A DNA stretch of 64,000 nt from Pectinophora gossypiella (lineage: Eukaryota; Arthropoda; Insecta; Lepidoptera; Gelechiidae): contig NC_065419.1 of assembly GCF_024362695.1 (NCBI RefSeq), positions 8,246,678 through 8,310,677 on the forward strand. The letters run 5' to 3'. The position numbers and the translations under genes are program-made. How positions within the stretch are numbered: position 1 is the stretch's first letter; each line of letters begins with the position of its first letter. A model generated the notes under the pieces. The model saw nothing but the letters and a program-made list of their open reading frames with translations. It was not told the origin of the DNA and did no database searches. Of this stretch, positions 35,201 through 46,300 are shown one piece after another.

Positions 35201-38200
35201 TAAGTAGATATCTATAAACCCCACCTCGGTCTACCCTGTCGGGGATACAGGCGTGATACTTCATTGTTAAAAAATAGGTAAGTATTAACCACGAGGATGG
35301 TCGTATATCAGGTTACCTATCATAGTGCCTCCAGTAGACCGGCTCGACCAACGTAAGGGTCTTTTTGGAAACCACATTCCGAAGTTATTTTTGTTAACAA
35401 AACCTCGCCATAGACGAGCTATTTTCAATCAAGGTAAAATTTGTGGTGTAAATTTTTACTCAAATTGAAATTAATTGAAAGAAATTGAAATTGAGGTGAA
35501 AATATACAATACAAAAACTATACAAAAACTCTTTATTGCACTGAAATCACATTAAAAATACTTTTTTTTGTTAACAAAACCTCGCAATAGACAATCTAGT
35601 TTTAAACCAGGTAAGAAATAGCGGGCATTATTGTATCGGAAAAATGAAGGTTTTGTTGAAGAAAACTGCATCAAAATGTGACATTTAAAAAAAAGGCACT
35701 TATAAAGGACTTTATGGAGGTAGGTAAGTATTTTTTAACTTCTCCAACCGCGAATCGTATAAATTACGTAAACAAACATACAGGTACGTATAGTATCCGT
35801 TTTAGGTATATACCATTGTTTGAGTACATTCGTCTGTCGACGCTACATCAACCTTTTATCCTTATTACAGCTTCTTACAACACTCAATAGAAGAATAGAA
35901 CGATTTATTCTATTGCAACACTACGACGCGACGAAGATAGCCTCTAGGTACACATAACATGTACTACTGTGCAAGGCATGCAAGGATACCATGTAAGGTT
36001 ATTTTTTAGTACCAGTATATAGAAACGCTTAGCTCTCCTTACTATTATAGACGTCTACTTAGCTATTAAGGGCGGGACTCTATCTAGTGGTAGTGGCATT
36101 CTTAGTACCTATCCTATTTTTACAGGATAGGCAGAACATGAGATAGGTAGGTACTAAGAATGACAAAGACAAAATATTCGGTCAAATGCAAGTGCGAAAG
36201 TGTGAAGCGAAAATGGTGTTAGGTTCATAGTTGGTGGAATTGTGGTCTCTGCCTACCCCAACGGGAAATAGGCGGGATCTTATGTATGTATGTTCGACTC
36301 GCACCGAGAGGGTACCGTACCAGTATACAAAAGTTAAACTCAACTGACGCATTTACAAGACATTAAATCTGCCGTAATAACACACAGTCTGTGAATCCTT
36401 TTACGGTTCAGTAGATACAGTCCTTTAAAGTTAGGACAGACAGACACGGTAGGCTTAATAATAGGGTCCCGTCCCGTTACGGTAAGCATGGCACCCTAAA
36501 AATTTAATCTTTACCAGCCGTTTTATGATGCCTACGCGAAACTGCTATTTAGGAATGCTTATTATCCTTGGCTTTTTATGCTATAACATATTTTATATCA
36601 GATCGTACATGGCACCATTGAAGAACCAACGAAAAATAAATCTTAAGCTCTACATAAGATTTACTACTACTTACATACTTTAGTTAAAAACCGACTTATT
36701 TTGGTTCATCAGTAAGTAGATAGGTATATCCATAGACTTAGATTTTTTCGCGCTTACGCAGAGTGTGTCATCCACTTAGATCTAAATTCAAATGATCGTA
36801 CATAGCACAGTTCAAGTGTAAGGTCCATGCCGGCAGCAGTGAGAGCCACGGCCATGGTCAGCAGGATGGGCCCCGGCACCAGGTGCGTCACCCACGTGCT
36901 GGCCACCAGCAGGCCCGGCAGTACGTGAGCTGGAAATATAATGTAACTAATAAATATAGCTATAGTAAGTTCTTTGACCTAAATATGCACAGACAAACAT
37001 TAAACTTTTATAAAATAACGAAGGTCTATAACGGCTGCTTCTTAGAATAGATATAAGGATAAAGCAAACTACAAAATCCACGGAAAAATACCCAGACATT
37101 CATTTAAAATAAGTGAAAGTTATTTTAACAAACTCACATACGACGACGATATATCTCCTTGCAGACCTGATCCTTTCTGGAGAAGAGTTCATCTTGAACC
37201 GATGGAACAGCTGCATTAGTGCTGTGCCCAGGATCAAACGCAATAGGAACGGCAAGGCTGTTAGTGCAGACGCCTGACGAACCAAACATACGCAAACATA
37301 AACAGCTTTGCTGCTTATCAGCCTTCTTCCCAAACAACCGAAATGAATGTTTTTTATGACGTGACTTATTGTAGATATGCCGCAGATGGCATTAACTACT
37401 TGGCCGAACAAATGGGGAGCGCTGAAGGCTCTCACCCGGTACAGCGTTTAAGACAACATGCCTGAGGGTGCCAGTTGGGCACGAACCTCGGTTCAGGGCG
37501 TCGTCTGAGAGGGAAAATATTTGAAAGAATTAATCGACCCTAGTGGGTCGATAGCGATAAGCGCTGATTGAGGGAAGTCGTCGACCACGCCGGCCGGGTC
37601 GGTATCGGGGTCCTGAAGTGTTTGGTGTGGGGAGCTGATTGGCCGCCTCTATGGCTAGAGTAATCGGGAAAGAAATGTAGAGACTATTACGTTGTTGTTC
37701 TATTGCATCGTGGAAGAATTTCAGTTTCAGCTAGTAACCAACTCATCAGAGTCTTCAAACAGCGTAAAGTCGGTTTCAATTATTGACACACGCTAACGAT
37801 TGTTATGCCAAGTCAGAGAAATGAAACAATTGGTATTACATTAAACAGTTATCATTACTTTTCAAGAGTACCTACTATTGTATACATTGATTTGTTGTTC
37901 ATACACTAAGTTCGTACGTTCCAGGATTAATGTACTTATAACGTTATTGTGTGTTCTATCATGGATATAATCAATCAGCCAGACAATAGTTCAATAACTA
38001 TTTAATTTAGGATCTATTCTTATTCAAAATCATTTTCATCCATCCACACAATGAAGGGAAAACCTCACAAATTACATAAGTAAATTACAAAGAACGGTTT
38101 AAAAGTAGCATGAAGAATGCTACATCAACAAGAGCGTGGCTCTTAAATTAGTGATGATGTGAAGCCATGTGACAAAAAAACCTAATTCCAAACTTGATAC

Positions 38201-40397
38201 TGAAGTTTTAAATTCAAAAACTTACACTGTATATGCTGTATTGCACGACAATACAATAGTACATAGGACCATGAATACATATGGAGATAATCATCCACGC
38301 ATAACCAAAGTGTAACATGCATAGAGTCCAAAATGGCACAGATCTTAATATTTGTTTCCATGGCGCTTGAGAGTTTATTGACTGTAAGAATTTAAAAAAC
38401 TTTAATGTAAGTAGATATTTTTTCTGATGTTCAAATTCGTACAAATTTTGCGAATGTGAATATCAATGTCCAGAAACATGCGAATGCTAATTCAAATACT
38501 TATTCGTTACAACACTATTATGTACTTAAGTTTGAAACGGTACCTTGATTGTAAACGAAGCACAAAGAGACTTGTTCAAATAATCTAGCTCACTTTTTGA
38601 TATGAAAGGATGCTTCGCAGGATAATCAGTGATAATACAAATCCATAGAGCGGCCCAAATTATTTGCGTGACGCCAGTTACGTAGAATCCTATGGGCCAT
38701 TTGGAATAGTATTCTATCACTGCGCAACATACGAAGGTCGAAAACGTTCCTATTGTTATACCTTTTGGAAAATAATATGTTATGTTAATATATACATAAA
38801 CAGCCTATATACGCCTCACTGCTGGGCACAGGCCTCCTCTCAATCAACCGGAGAGGGTATGGAGCATACTCCACCACGCTGCTCCACTGCCGGTTGGTGG
38901 AGGTGTTTTTACGGCTAATAGCCGGGACCAACGGCTTAACGTGCCCTCCGAAGCACGGAATCAACTTACTTTTTCGGGAATCGAACCCGGACCGCCAGAT
39001 CGTGAGCCTAACGCTCTTACCACTAGACCACGGAGGCTGTTGATGTTAATACGTATATATATTGAAAAGTATCAAGAGAAGTGAGGAGTTACGGTATAAT
39101 CAAATCAATATAAGGGACATTTACATGCGACAATACATTAGGTTCGTTGCACGCCGTTACGTTACCAGTTAAATATACGTACATTTAGTGCGAAACAACA
39201 GACTTTGTTACTTTTCGTAATTTAAATAAACTTCCTATCCAGCCCCGAATAATAGAGATAAGGCATGGGTGTTTGGATTTTTAAGCTCACTGCACACAGA
39301 GACGACACCGGCAGCGTTTCGGTCCATCTTTTTGTAAGCACATACACATCCCGCTCTCCGACTTGCATGGCTCACGGTACCTACTGTCTCAAAGAACATA
39401 GGCGAAGCGAAGGCTGAAGAGAAACTTATCGTTTACTTACCACAATATGCCCACATGAAGTGGTTTCTTTCAGTGGGTGGCATCCAATTCCTGAGTAACT
39501 GCACCATGCTAGGTAACATTGCTCCCTATAAAACGTTTTAAATTATAATGTTCCATCTTTGTACGAAATGTAAGTAAGTACCTACTTACTAAGAAGACCT
39601 CTTCTTCGTAGGTGGAGTACCAACCTCATCAACCCTGGTATCTGGGTTACTATTGAGCCGCCAAAGGCCCCTGACATGACTCATGTAACGACTACGTACT
39701 TACATCAGTAAGTAGTACCGGACCAATTAATCTTACTTTCGGACAATCAGGTGATCAGCCTGTAATGTCCTTACCAAACTAGGGACCACAAACTAATTAT
39801 TGTGATATGCCCCCACCGGGAATCGAACCCAGGACCTTCGGATCGTGAGCCCATCTCTCAACCACTGGACCACGGAGGTCGTCTGGACTAGACTAAGTAG
39901 GTAAGTACGTCTTATTCAGCATTTTAAGTACTTACGTAACACTGCTGGGCATAGTATACGGATAATTTGGATTGGTCTCAGGTAGTCTAGATAGCAATAT
40001 CGCAAAACGACTAAAGCTCATTTCACCTAAATCCCTTGTACTTGTCAGAATTTATTGACTAAGTAGTTTAGGTTACGTATTAATGATTCAACAAGTCCGA
40101 TTAAAACAAAAAATAAGTAAGTAGGTACTTACTATTTGTATACTTAATTATAATCTCAAAAGGTCAACTTACAGCACAGAATCCCTTCAAGATCCGAACG
40201 GCAAATAGTGCCCAGAAATGGAAGTATGCAGCAGCGGGCGTGAGACAGTTCAACATTCCCGATGTCAAACCAGCGATGCCTACCACCAATGTTGGACCAA
40301 GTCTGGTAAAGGTCAGGTATATTATAATTATACTCAGTAGGTAAGTAATTGGTTTAGCTAAAGTAGGTAAGTACTCGTATATGCTCATTTCAGCCAC

Positions 40398-40437
<40 letters not shown>

Positions 40438-41990
40438 TATTACACTACATTTGCAACATTACAGATATATATCCATTGCGTTACAAACAATATTCATATC
40501 ACAAGAACTTAAAACTACTACACATTAATATTTATATTATTATATATTATTGGACAGTACTAACAGGCATCAAAGGTTCAAATACTTTTACACATTCACT
40601 CAACAAACATACAATCGCACTTCCAAACAAGTCGCAATGTGGTGCGGACGCAAGAACAGAGTTGAGGAGAGTACAGGCACGCGGTACCGGCGTGTTCTGA
40701 TGCGCGCGCGTACGCGCAGCTGGCTGCAGCAGCACTTATTCAGATTATATCGTCATAAATCATAAACAGCCCACTGCTAGACACAAGCCTCCCCTCAATC
40801 AACCGGAGGGGGACGCTCCACCACGCTGCTCCACTGCGGGTTGGTGACTCTATTGCAGATTGTAAATATATTTCACGTCTTTGTAGAATTGGGCTGTAGA
40901 TTTGACCAGGCAACTGAATATAATTATAGTACTAAGTACTTAATTAGTTTATTCATCATGACCTCTAAAATGGAACGGATTAAGTACTTATGATCTAAAT
41001 AACATGCTTGACTAACGTGTTTGTCTAACATCCAATATAAAATCTGGATTCTACTAATATAGAATCCAGTTTTATCCATTTGGATAATTGGTAGGTTAAT
41101 GGATTCTATGGAACCATTTTTCCTGTATATCCGTAGCACCTTGAATTAGGTAAGTAATAAGAATAGGTACCTACTAACCAATTAGGTTATAGACCAAACC
41201 ATTTCAGGTGGTCAGATGAACCTCATACACAACATGGTAGAGCTCACTTATCCAAAGTATTTCTCGCTGCATTATACGATGTTGAAACAAGTAACTAATA
41301 ATATGAAACTTAAACAAATAAAACACTAACTTATCTCCTCTGGTGTGGAATATAGGAAAACATATGACATATCCCACGTGGTACGCGCAAAATATAGTTG
41401 AAATTTTGAGGCTATTCAGATTTATGAGGTTTATCACACCACCCTGAAAAAGTATGTATAAGCTGTTAGATTCTGTGTTGTTAACTTGTTACCAAAAATA
41501 AATCTACACAACATAACATAGCATCCCGCCTGTGTCCCCGAGGGGGTAGGCAGAGGTGTATAGAACACACCCACGCCTCGCCGACTATGTTTAAGTCCAA
41601 TGTAATAGAGAGCGAGCCTATTACAATTGGCCAGGTACCAATGCTGGAAACCATGTGATATCGATTATCTCCTATGATTCAAAAGTCGAGTCGAAATCTG
41701 GCGACATTCTCTAAACATAATAACTCCAATCCGCAGTGGAGTAGCATCATAGAGTATACAAACTTGGTACGGTATGCGGTTGAGGATGTCTTGGCCTGGT
41801 ACTATATAATGCTGATCTGCAAAAAAATACAACCTACCCCTGCTCTAGTGCCAGTAGCACGCGCTGTAATTTCACTTCCATTATATAGATATACTCTTTT
41901 CTTCATCTGAGTCATGTCCAATATGTGCACGCTCAAATTGTACCGGACGATGTACATTATGTAATACCCCAGGAACATCATGATCCCCAC
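32216..41990 (-). CDS. Diverged SLC17-type MFS transporter, gene B, 11 exons, 5' exon not found
   Basis: Exons: 41990-41838, 41443-41331, 40302-40173, 39525-39441, 38761-38544, 38381-38226, 37273-37138, 36929-36802, 34796-34686, 33916-33795, 32294-32216. Phases join throughout (0,2,0,1,0,0,1,0,0,2) giving 476 codons and a TAA stop. Alignment by eye with gene A covers the whole fold: helix 1 IMYIVRYNLSVHIL, KLGPTLVVGIAGLTSG, RILKGFCAGAMLPS with NWMPPTERNHF, SHVLPGLLVA, ELSPTYANLLNTVIK and a final helix ending in HVQPWNS with an acidic tail. Many family-typical residues are lost (for example the QxxxLGxxFWGY segment), so transport activity is uncertain, yet no frame is broken. The first exon above enters in phase 0, so an upstream exon is expected between 42000 and 43360; otherwise translation starts at the ATG at 41981. 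The intron after exon 2 uses a GTTAGT donor. The stop codon overlaps a donor-like CTGTAAG. Possible polyA signal 31903-31908. Confidence 0.88.
32586..32950 (-). mobile_element. SINE family 2 with inverted tail, in last intron of gene B
   Basis: 32634-32950 is a minus-strand copy (B box complement GGGAATCGAACCC near 32889). A second tail, GGGCCTGTGCCCAGCAGTGG on the plus strand at 32586, faces it, so the two tails make a hairpin of about 80 bp. Confidence 0.85.
34839..35167 (-). mobile_element. tRNA-derived SINE, family 2, with 13-bp target duplication
   Basis: Reverse complement: CAGCCTCCGTGGTCTAGTGG head, GGGTTCGATTCCC B box, GTGCTTCGGAGGGCACGTTA body, tail with GGCCTGTGCCCAGCAGTGGG. ATAATGTAAAATA is repeated at 34826-34838 and 35168-35180. 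Inserted 42 nt upstream of the gene B exon starting at 34796. Confidence 0.93.
36097..36162. repeat. Short hairpin, 66 nt
   Basis: CATTCTTAGTACCTATC pairs with GATAGGTAGGTACTAAGAATG with a 4-nt bulge; the loop is about 28 nt. Lies in the gene B intron between exons 36929-36802 and 34796-34686. Confidence 0.7.
37351..37660 (-). mobile_element. Poly-A retroposon in gene B intron
   Basis: TTTTTATGACGTGACTTATT through GACCCTAGTGGGTCGATAGC to GGCCGCCTCTATGGCTAGAG; close to the 13681 copy. It starts about 78 nt upstream of the gene B exon at 37273. Confidence 0.88.
38791..39042 (-). mobile_element. SINE family 2 with internal deletion, in gene B intron
   Basis: Same family as 34839-35167 but about 90 bp missing between ACTTTTTC and GGGAATCG near 38975. 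ATGTTAATA at 38782-38790 and 39043-39051 is a likely target duplication. It lies 29 nt upstream of the gene B exon starting at 38761. Confidence 0.9.
39595..39880 (-). mobile_element. SINE family 1 in gene B intron
   Basis: Reverse complement carries the GACCTCCGTGGTCCAGTGGT head, GGGTTCGATTCCCGG-like B box, and the tail with GGCCTTTGGCGGCTCAATAG. It lies about 70 nt upstream of the gene B exon starting at 39525. Confidence 0.9.
40398..40436. repeat. (TTTA)n microsatellite in gene B intron
   Basis: About nine TTTA units, roughly 95 nt upstream of the gene B exon starting at 40302. Confidence 0.92.
40764..40850 (-). mobile_element. SINE family 2 tail fragment in gene B intron
   Basis: CCCACTGCTAGACACAAGCC then CAATCAACCGGAGGGGGA and GCTGCTCCACTGCGGGTTGG match the 3' half of family 2. 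Confidence 0.8.
41515..41670 (-). mobile_element. SINE family 5 in gene B intron
   Basis: GGGGGTAGGCAGAGGTGTAT, GACTATGTTTAAGTCCAATG and GAGCGAGCCTATTACAATTG match the reverse of family 5. Confidence 0.82.
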
Positions 41991-41999
41991 CTGTCAAAC

Positions 42000-43046
42000 A
42001 ACCACCATTTACTAACTCCACTTTTAATTAACACATGATATCAACATATTATCACTAACACATACGATGACACGAATCCTAATTTTCATACTGCTTTTTT
42101 ATCAAAATTATAAAAATTATTAAAGTACCAAATTATTTGACATGTTATGGTGTGATAAGTCATGGCCATTATGAATTAGCTAAACACTAGGGGGTGAAAA
42201 TAAATCTGCTACAATTTTAAATTTGTATAATAATACTTTAATTTTTGTAACCAATATTACATTTCAGATTCATCATAATTAAACATTAATCATACATTAA
42301 AATAATAACTTAAATTCGCCCTAACTCTGGAAACTTATTAGCGTTATGTATAACGCCTATATTTTCTCTTGTGATATCATTCTAGTGTTGGTATCTACGC
42401 AAGTTCCATGCCAAAATACTTGTTTGTTGTATTTTGTTGTTGTAATGTAAGTATGTAGGACCGCACATTGTTCCTGTCTCTACTATAACTATAAAACACA
42501 ATGTCTCTACCTGTCCTAGTAGGGTTATATAGCTCGAGAACTTCTAATATATTTGAGGCATGTGTTCTGGCAAAGGTTCTAATTGAAATTGACTTTCATA
42601 AGTATCTATTTACTTACATAAAATATTGCAACTTCTCTATACATTTCATAATATTAATTGGTCAATCGAGTGTCTATTATGAACGCATTGTGCACTTTTA
42701 CTATATTATACTACCTATTTCAATAAATTCGAAAATATATATAAAAATAAACCTATTAATATCACGTATGTGCAAATATAAATATTAGAAGACCCTGTAT
42801 ATTTACTATATTATTTTTATGAGAGGCTGGTTTTTGAATCAGAGGCACAGTCCATTAGTATAACTTCTTCAATGTCATTTACGCTACATGCTACGTATAA
42901 CATTATCTAAATCTAATTAGATTTGGTAATAAATCACAGCGATGATAAACTTGGACGGTATCTAAGTATTCATAAATTTAGATTTTCAAATGTCCTAACA
43001 GAATAATAGTATATTTTCCAGTACTTTCTTTACGTTGCTAAATATA
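42000..43046. other. Gene A to gene B intergenic space, AT-rich
   Basis: Should hold the missing first exon and promoter of gene B. I found no convincing ATG exon with a phase-0 donor and no CG-rich block like those of genes A and C. Confidence 0.5.
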
Positions 43047-43052
43047 TTTATT
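43047..43052 (-). terminator. Possible polyA signal of gene A
   Basis: AATAAA on the minus strand, about 310 nt after the gene A stop. Not the only possible site. Confidence 0.3.
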
Positions 43053-43359
43053 ACTATCTATAAATAGTTCGGTACAAGTACAAATAATACAAAATAAATT
43101 AAATGCATAACGTTTACACGAGTAATCGTCAATACTCTTGTTAATTAGTGTTTGTAAAACCACGTAGATGACACAATGGAACTGAAACAAAGCCCTAACT
43201 ATAAGTACTTATGTATTCTCTGAATCCAATACTTTTCTTCTCTTCTCTTATGTGAGAATAGTTCTATGAAATATAAACAGCTTCATACTTAATACTTCTT
43301 ACAAGTTATGCCGTCAAGCATAAATATTGAACAGTAACATTAGTGTAAAGTTTGTCATC

Positions 43360-46300
43360 TTAAGCGACATTGAGTGTAGTTTCTTTTACTTCCTTCACAT
43401 CACCATTCTTGGCTGGGGCTTCGCTCATATCTTTCAGGGTGCCGTTCTTAGCAGAGTCTCCTTTGCCCTCAACCTTATCCTCCTTAGGGAAATTCCACGG
43501 TTGGATATTGGCGGTTCCAAAACATATGAAAAATATTGCAGAAACTATGTATACTGACGCTCCCACGAAGAAAACGGGCCGCCATTGCTCGAAACTATTC
43601 TGTAAAGCACAAAAATAAACCTTTGAGAACTGAAGTGCAATGGACTAAAGGTTCATTAGATATGTAAACGATTTATGCTAATGGCAGTAAAAAGTTACGT
43701 CAGCCAGGTATAAAAATATCCTTCTATTAATTGGCTTAGAAAAAAATATTCGGAAAAACCAAGTTTGAAGTCGCTAAATACATTGAAAAACGTGATGATA
43801 TTACGAGTGTTACTCTCTCCAGCTACTACTTATTTAGTAGAACAATGTATCTAAACTACGTATAAGAAAGTATTTATGAAAGTGTATCTGTTTCTTACCC
43901 CATTTCGAGTAAAGTACGCAGTAATCATTGGTGTAAAGAATCCAGCTGTACTTCCTACGAAGTTGGCGATGCCGTATAATGTTCCTGCGTAGTTCGGTGC
44001 CAGGTCTTGGTGGTTCTGAAGATTGGTGAGAGTAGCAGCACCATTGAAGCCCATCGACAGTGTTATTAGCGTGACTGACAGCGCCGTTGAACAACCTGCG
44101 TACACTAGAAGCACTAGTAGAACACCAGGAAGAATATGTGAGAACAAACAGAAGAATTTTCTTATCGTTGTAGTTGACATCATTTTCCTGGACATTATGC
44201 AATCGCCAATGAAGCCGAATACTGTGGCTAAGAACATTCTTGCCAGATATGGCAACGCTGATATAACCCCAGCAGCGGACAACTCAAATCCCAACACGGT
44301 AGAGACGAACTTCGGCCCGACTGTCATGATAAAGTATAGTCCCCACAAGTTACCGTAGTGCAGGATCACCATGGCAAGGAAGGGGAATGACGTAACTATG
44401 TCTCTGAACGGCGGTAGACCCTGCAAAAAAAGCTTGTATAAGAAAAAGAAAAATAATATCGTCTTTCGGCACGTACTTACAAGTTAAATTAACTTTACGA
44501 AAAATGACATATGATCGCGATATTTGTTTGTAAATCAAATATTGTCTTGTCTCACCTTTGATTTCTGGACCTTGTCGCCAAGTGCGTCTAAAATGTATTT
44601 CTTTTCTGCTTCTTTAATTCTTGGATGTTCCTGAGGAGTATCTGCGACGAGATACCACCAGAAGACACACCAAACTAGTGTCAGGATTCCTGGCACATAG
44701 AAGGCTGATGCCCAGCCGAATTTCTCCATGAGCGGTCCTGTTAGCGACCACGTGACAACAGTACCCAGTGTTCCACCCATCATTGCGCTCACAAATTTTC
44801 CTTTTTCAGCTGGAGGGGCCCAACGCGCCACTAGCACGTGAAGTGATGGATATATGAAGCCCTGCAAGTTATTCGAAATGTAAAAATACACTTCTCATCA
44901 AAAAAATCGAAACACTTCCGTTTTCATTGTTTCTGTCCGAATTTAACACAAAAAAGAATTCATACGATGAAAAAAAATACATAAATGTATAGCTGGCAGT
45001 TTGGCCATTACAGTAATAAGCGAAAATTCTAAATTCAAAATTAGAATTTCATTTGTTTATCTTATAAACGAAATGAATCACTGTTTTGAGACAAATGTGT
45101 GTTTAGGGTTGGAGTACATTTAGCGTTTAAAAACTAAAAATTGGCGCCTATCCTTAAACTTTTTGTTTTTTATTTCAATACTGTGACTTTGGGACGTCTG
45201 AAAAAAGGTTTTTTTTCTAAAACGTATGGATACTTCGCCCACAGAAGCCGCCCAAGTTGTGGCATTGCTGGATTCTGGCCTTAGTCAGCGTGTTGTGGCT
45301 GCAAGACTGCATCTAAGCCTGTCATCTGTTCATAGAGTCTATAAACGTTATCGGGAGACTGGTTTGTTCACGCGCCGATCAGGATCTGGCAGGAATCGGG
45401 TCACTTCTGAGCGAGATGATCGATTTATTGTAACAACTTCTTTAAGAAATCGACGCCGTAACGCTTTTCAACTGCAGCAGCGGCTTCGTGTTGTACGAAG
45501 GGTGGCTGTAAGTGACTCTACAATTAGAAGAAGGTTGAAGGATCGTGGACTGGTACCGCATAAGCCAGCAAATGGGCCGAAATTAACTGCAGACCATCGA
45601 AGAGCGCGCCTTAACTTTGCACGTGAGCACCTAAATTGGTCATACCTACAGTGGAGCAAAGTTCTCTTTTCTGATGAGTGTAAAGTTATGCTGTATGGTA
45701 ACGACGGAAGGAACAAGGTCTACAGAAGAGACGGAGAACGCTATGCACAATGCTGCATTGAAGAAAAGGTCAGCTATGGTGGCGGTTCGTGGACGGTTTG
45801 GGGAGGAATCAGCGCCGACGGTAAGACAGAGCTTGCTTTCGTGTCTGGGCCACGTCTGCCTGCACTAAACTGTCATCGGTACGTCGAAGAGTGTCTCGAG
45901 CCTCATGTGATGCCCTATGCACATTTTATTGGCAACGGCTTCATATTCATGCACGACAATGCTAGGGCTCACACCGCGGGCGTCGTACGAGATTATCTTA
46001 ACGAAGTCGATATCTCTATTATGGAATGGCCAGCAAGAAGCCCGGACATGAATCCCATTGAACATCTGTGGGATGAATTAAAGAGACGAATTCGAGCAAG
46101 AGATCCTGCCCCAGAAACACTTAGCCAGCTGCAAGATGCAATCCAAGAGGAATGGGACAATATACCACAGCATGTGATCGTGACTCTCATCCGATCGATG
46201 AAGAACCGTATGGAAGCAGTAATTAGAGCTCGGGGAGGGAATACAAGTTATTAAATAAACGTTTTTTAGCTTTTTTTTTCATTTACGTGTGTTGTTTTAT

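Noticed and set aside
42612..42650. First exon of gene B (ATG then GTAAGT)
   Set aside because: A plausible ATG and donor exist on the minus strand, but the phase is 2 and would put a stop right after the junction with 41990.
43834..44202. Second minus-strand frame of 122 aa
   Set aside because: Out-of-frame shadow of the gene A exon 44420-43899.
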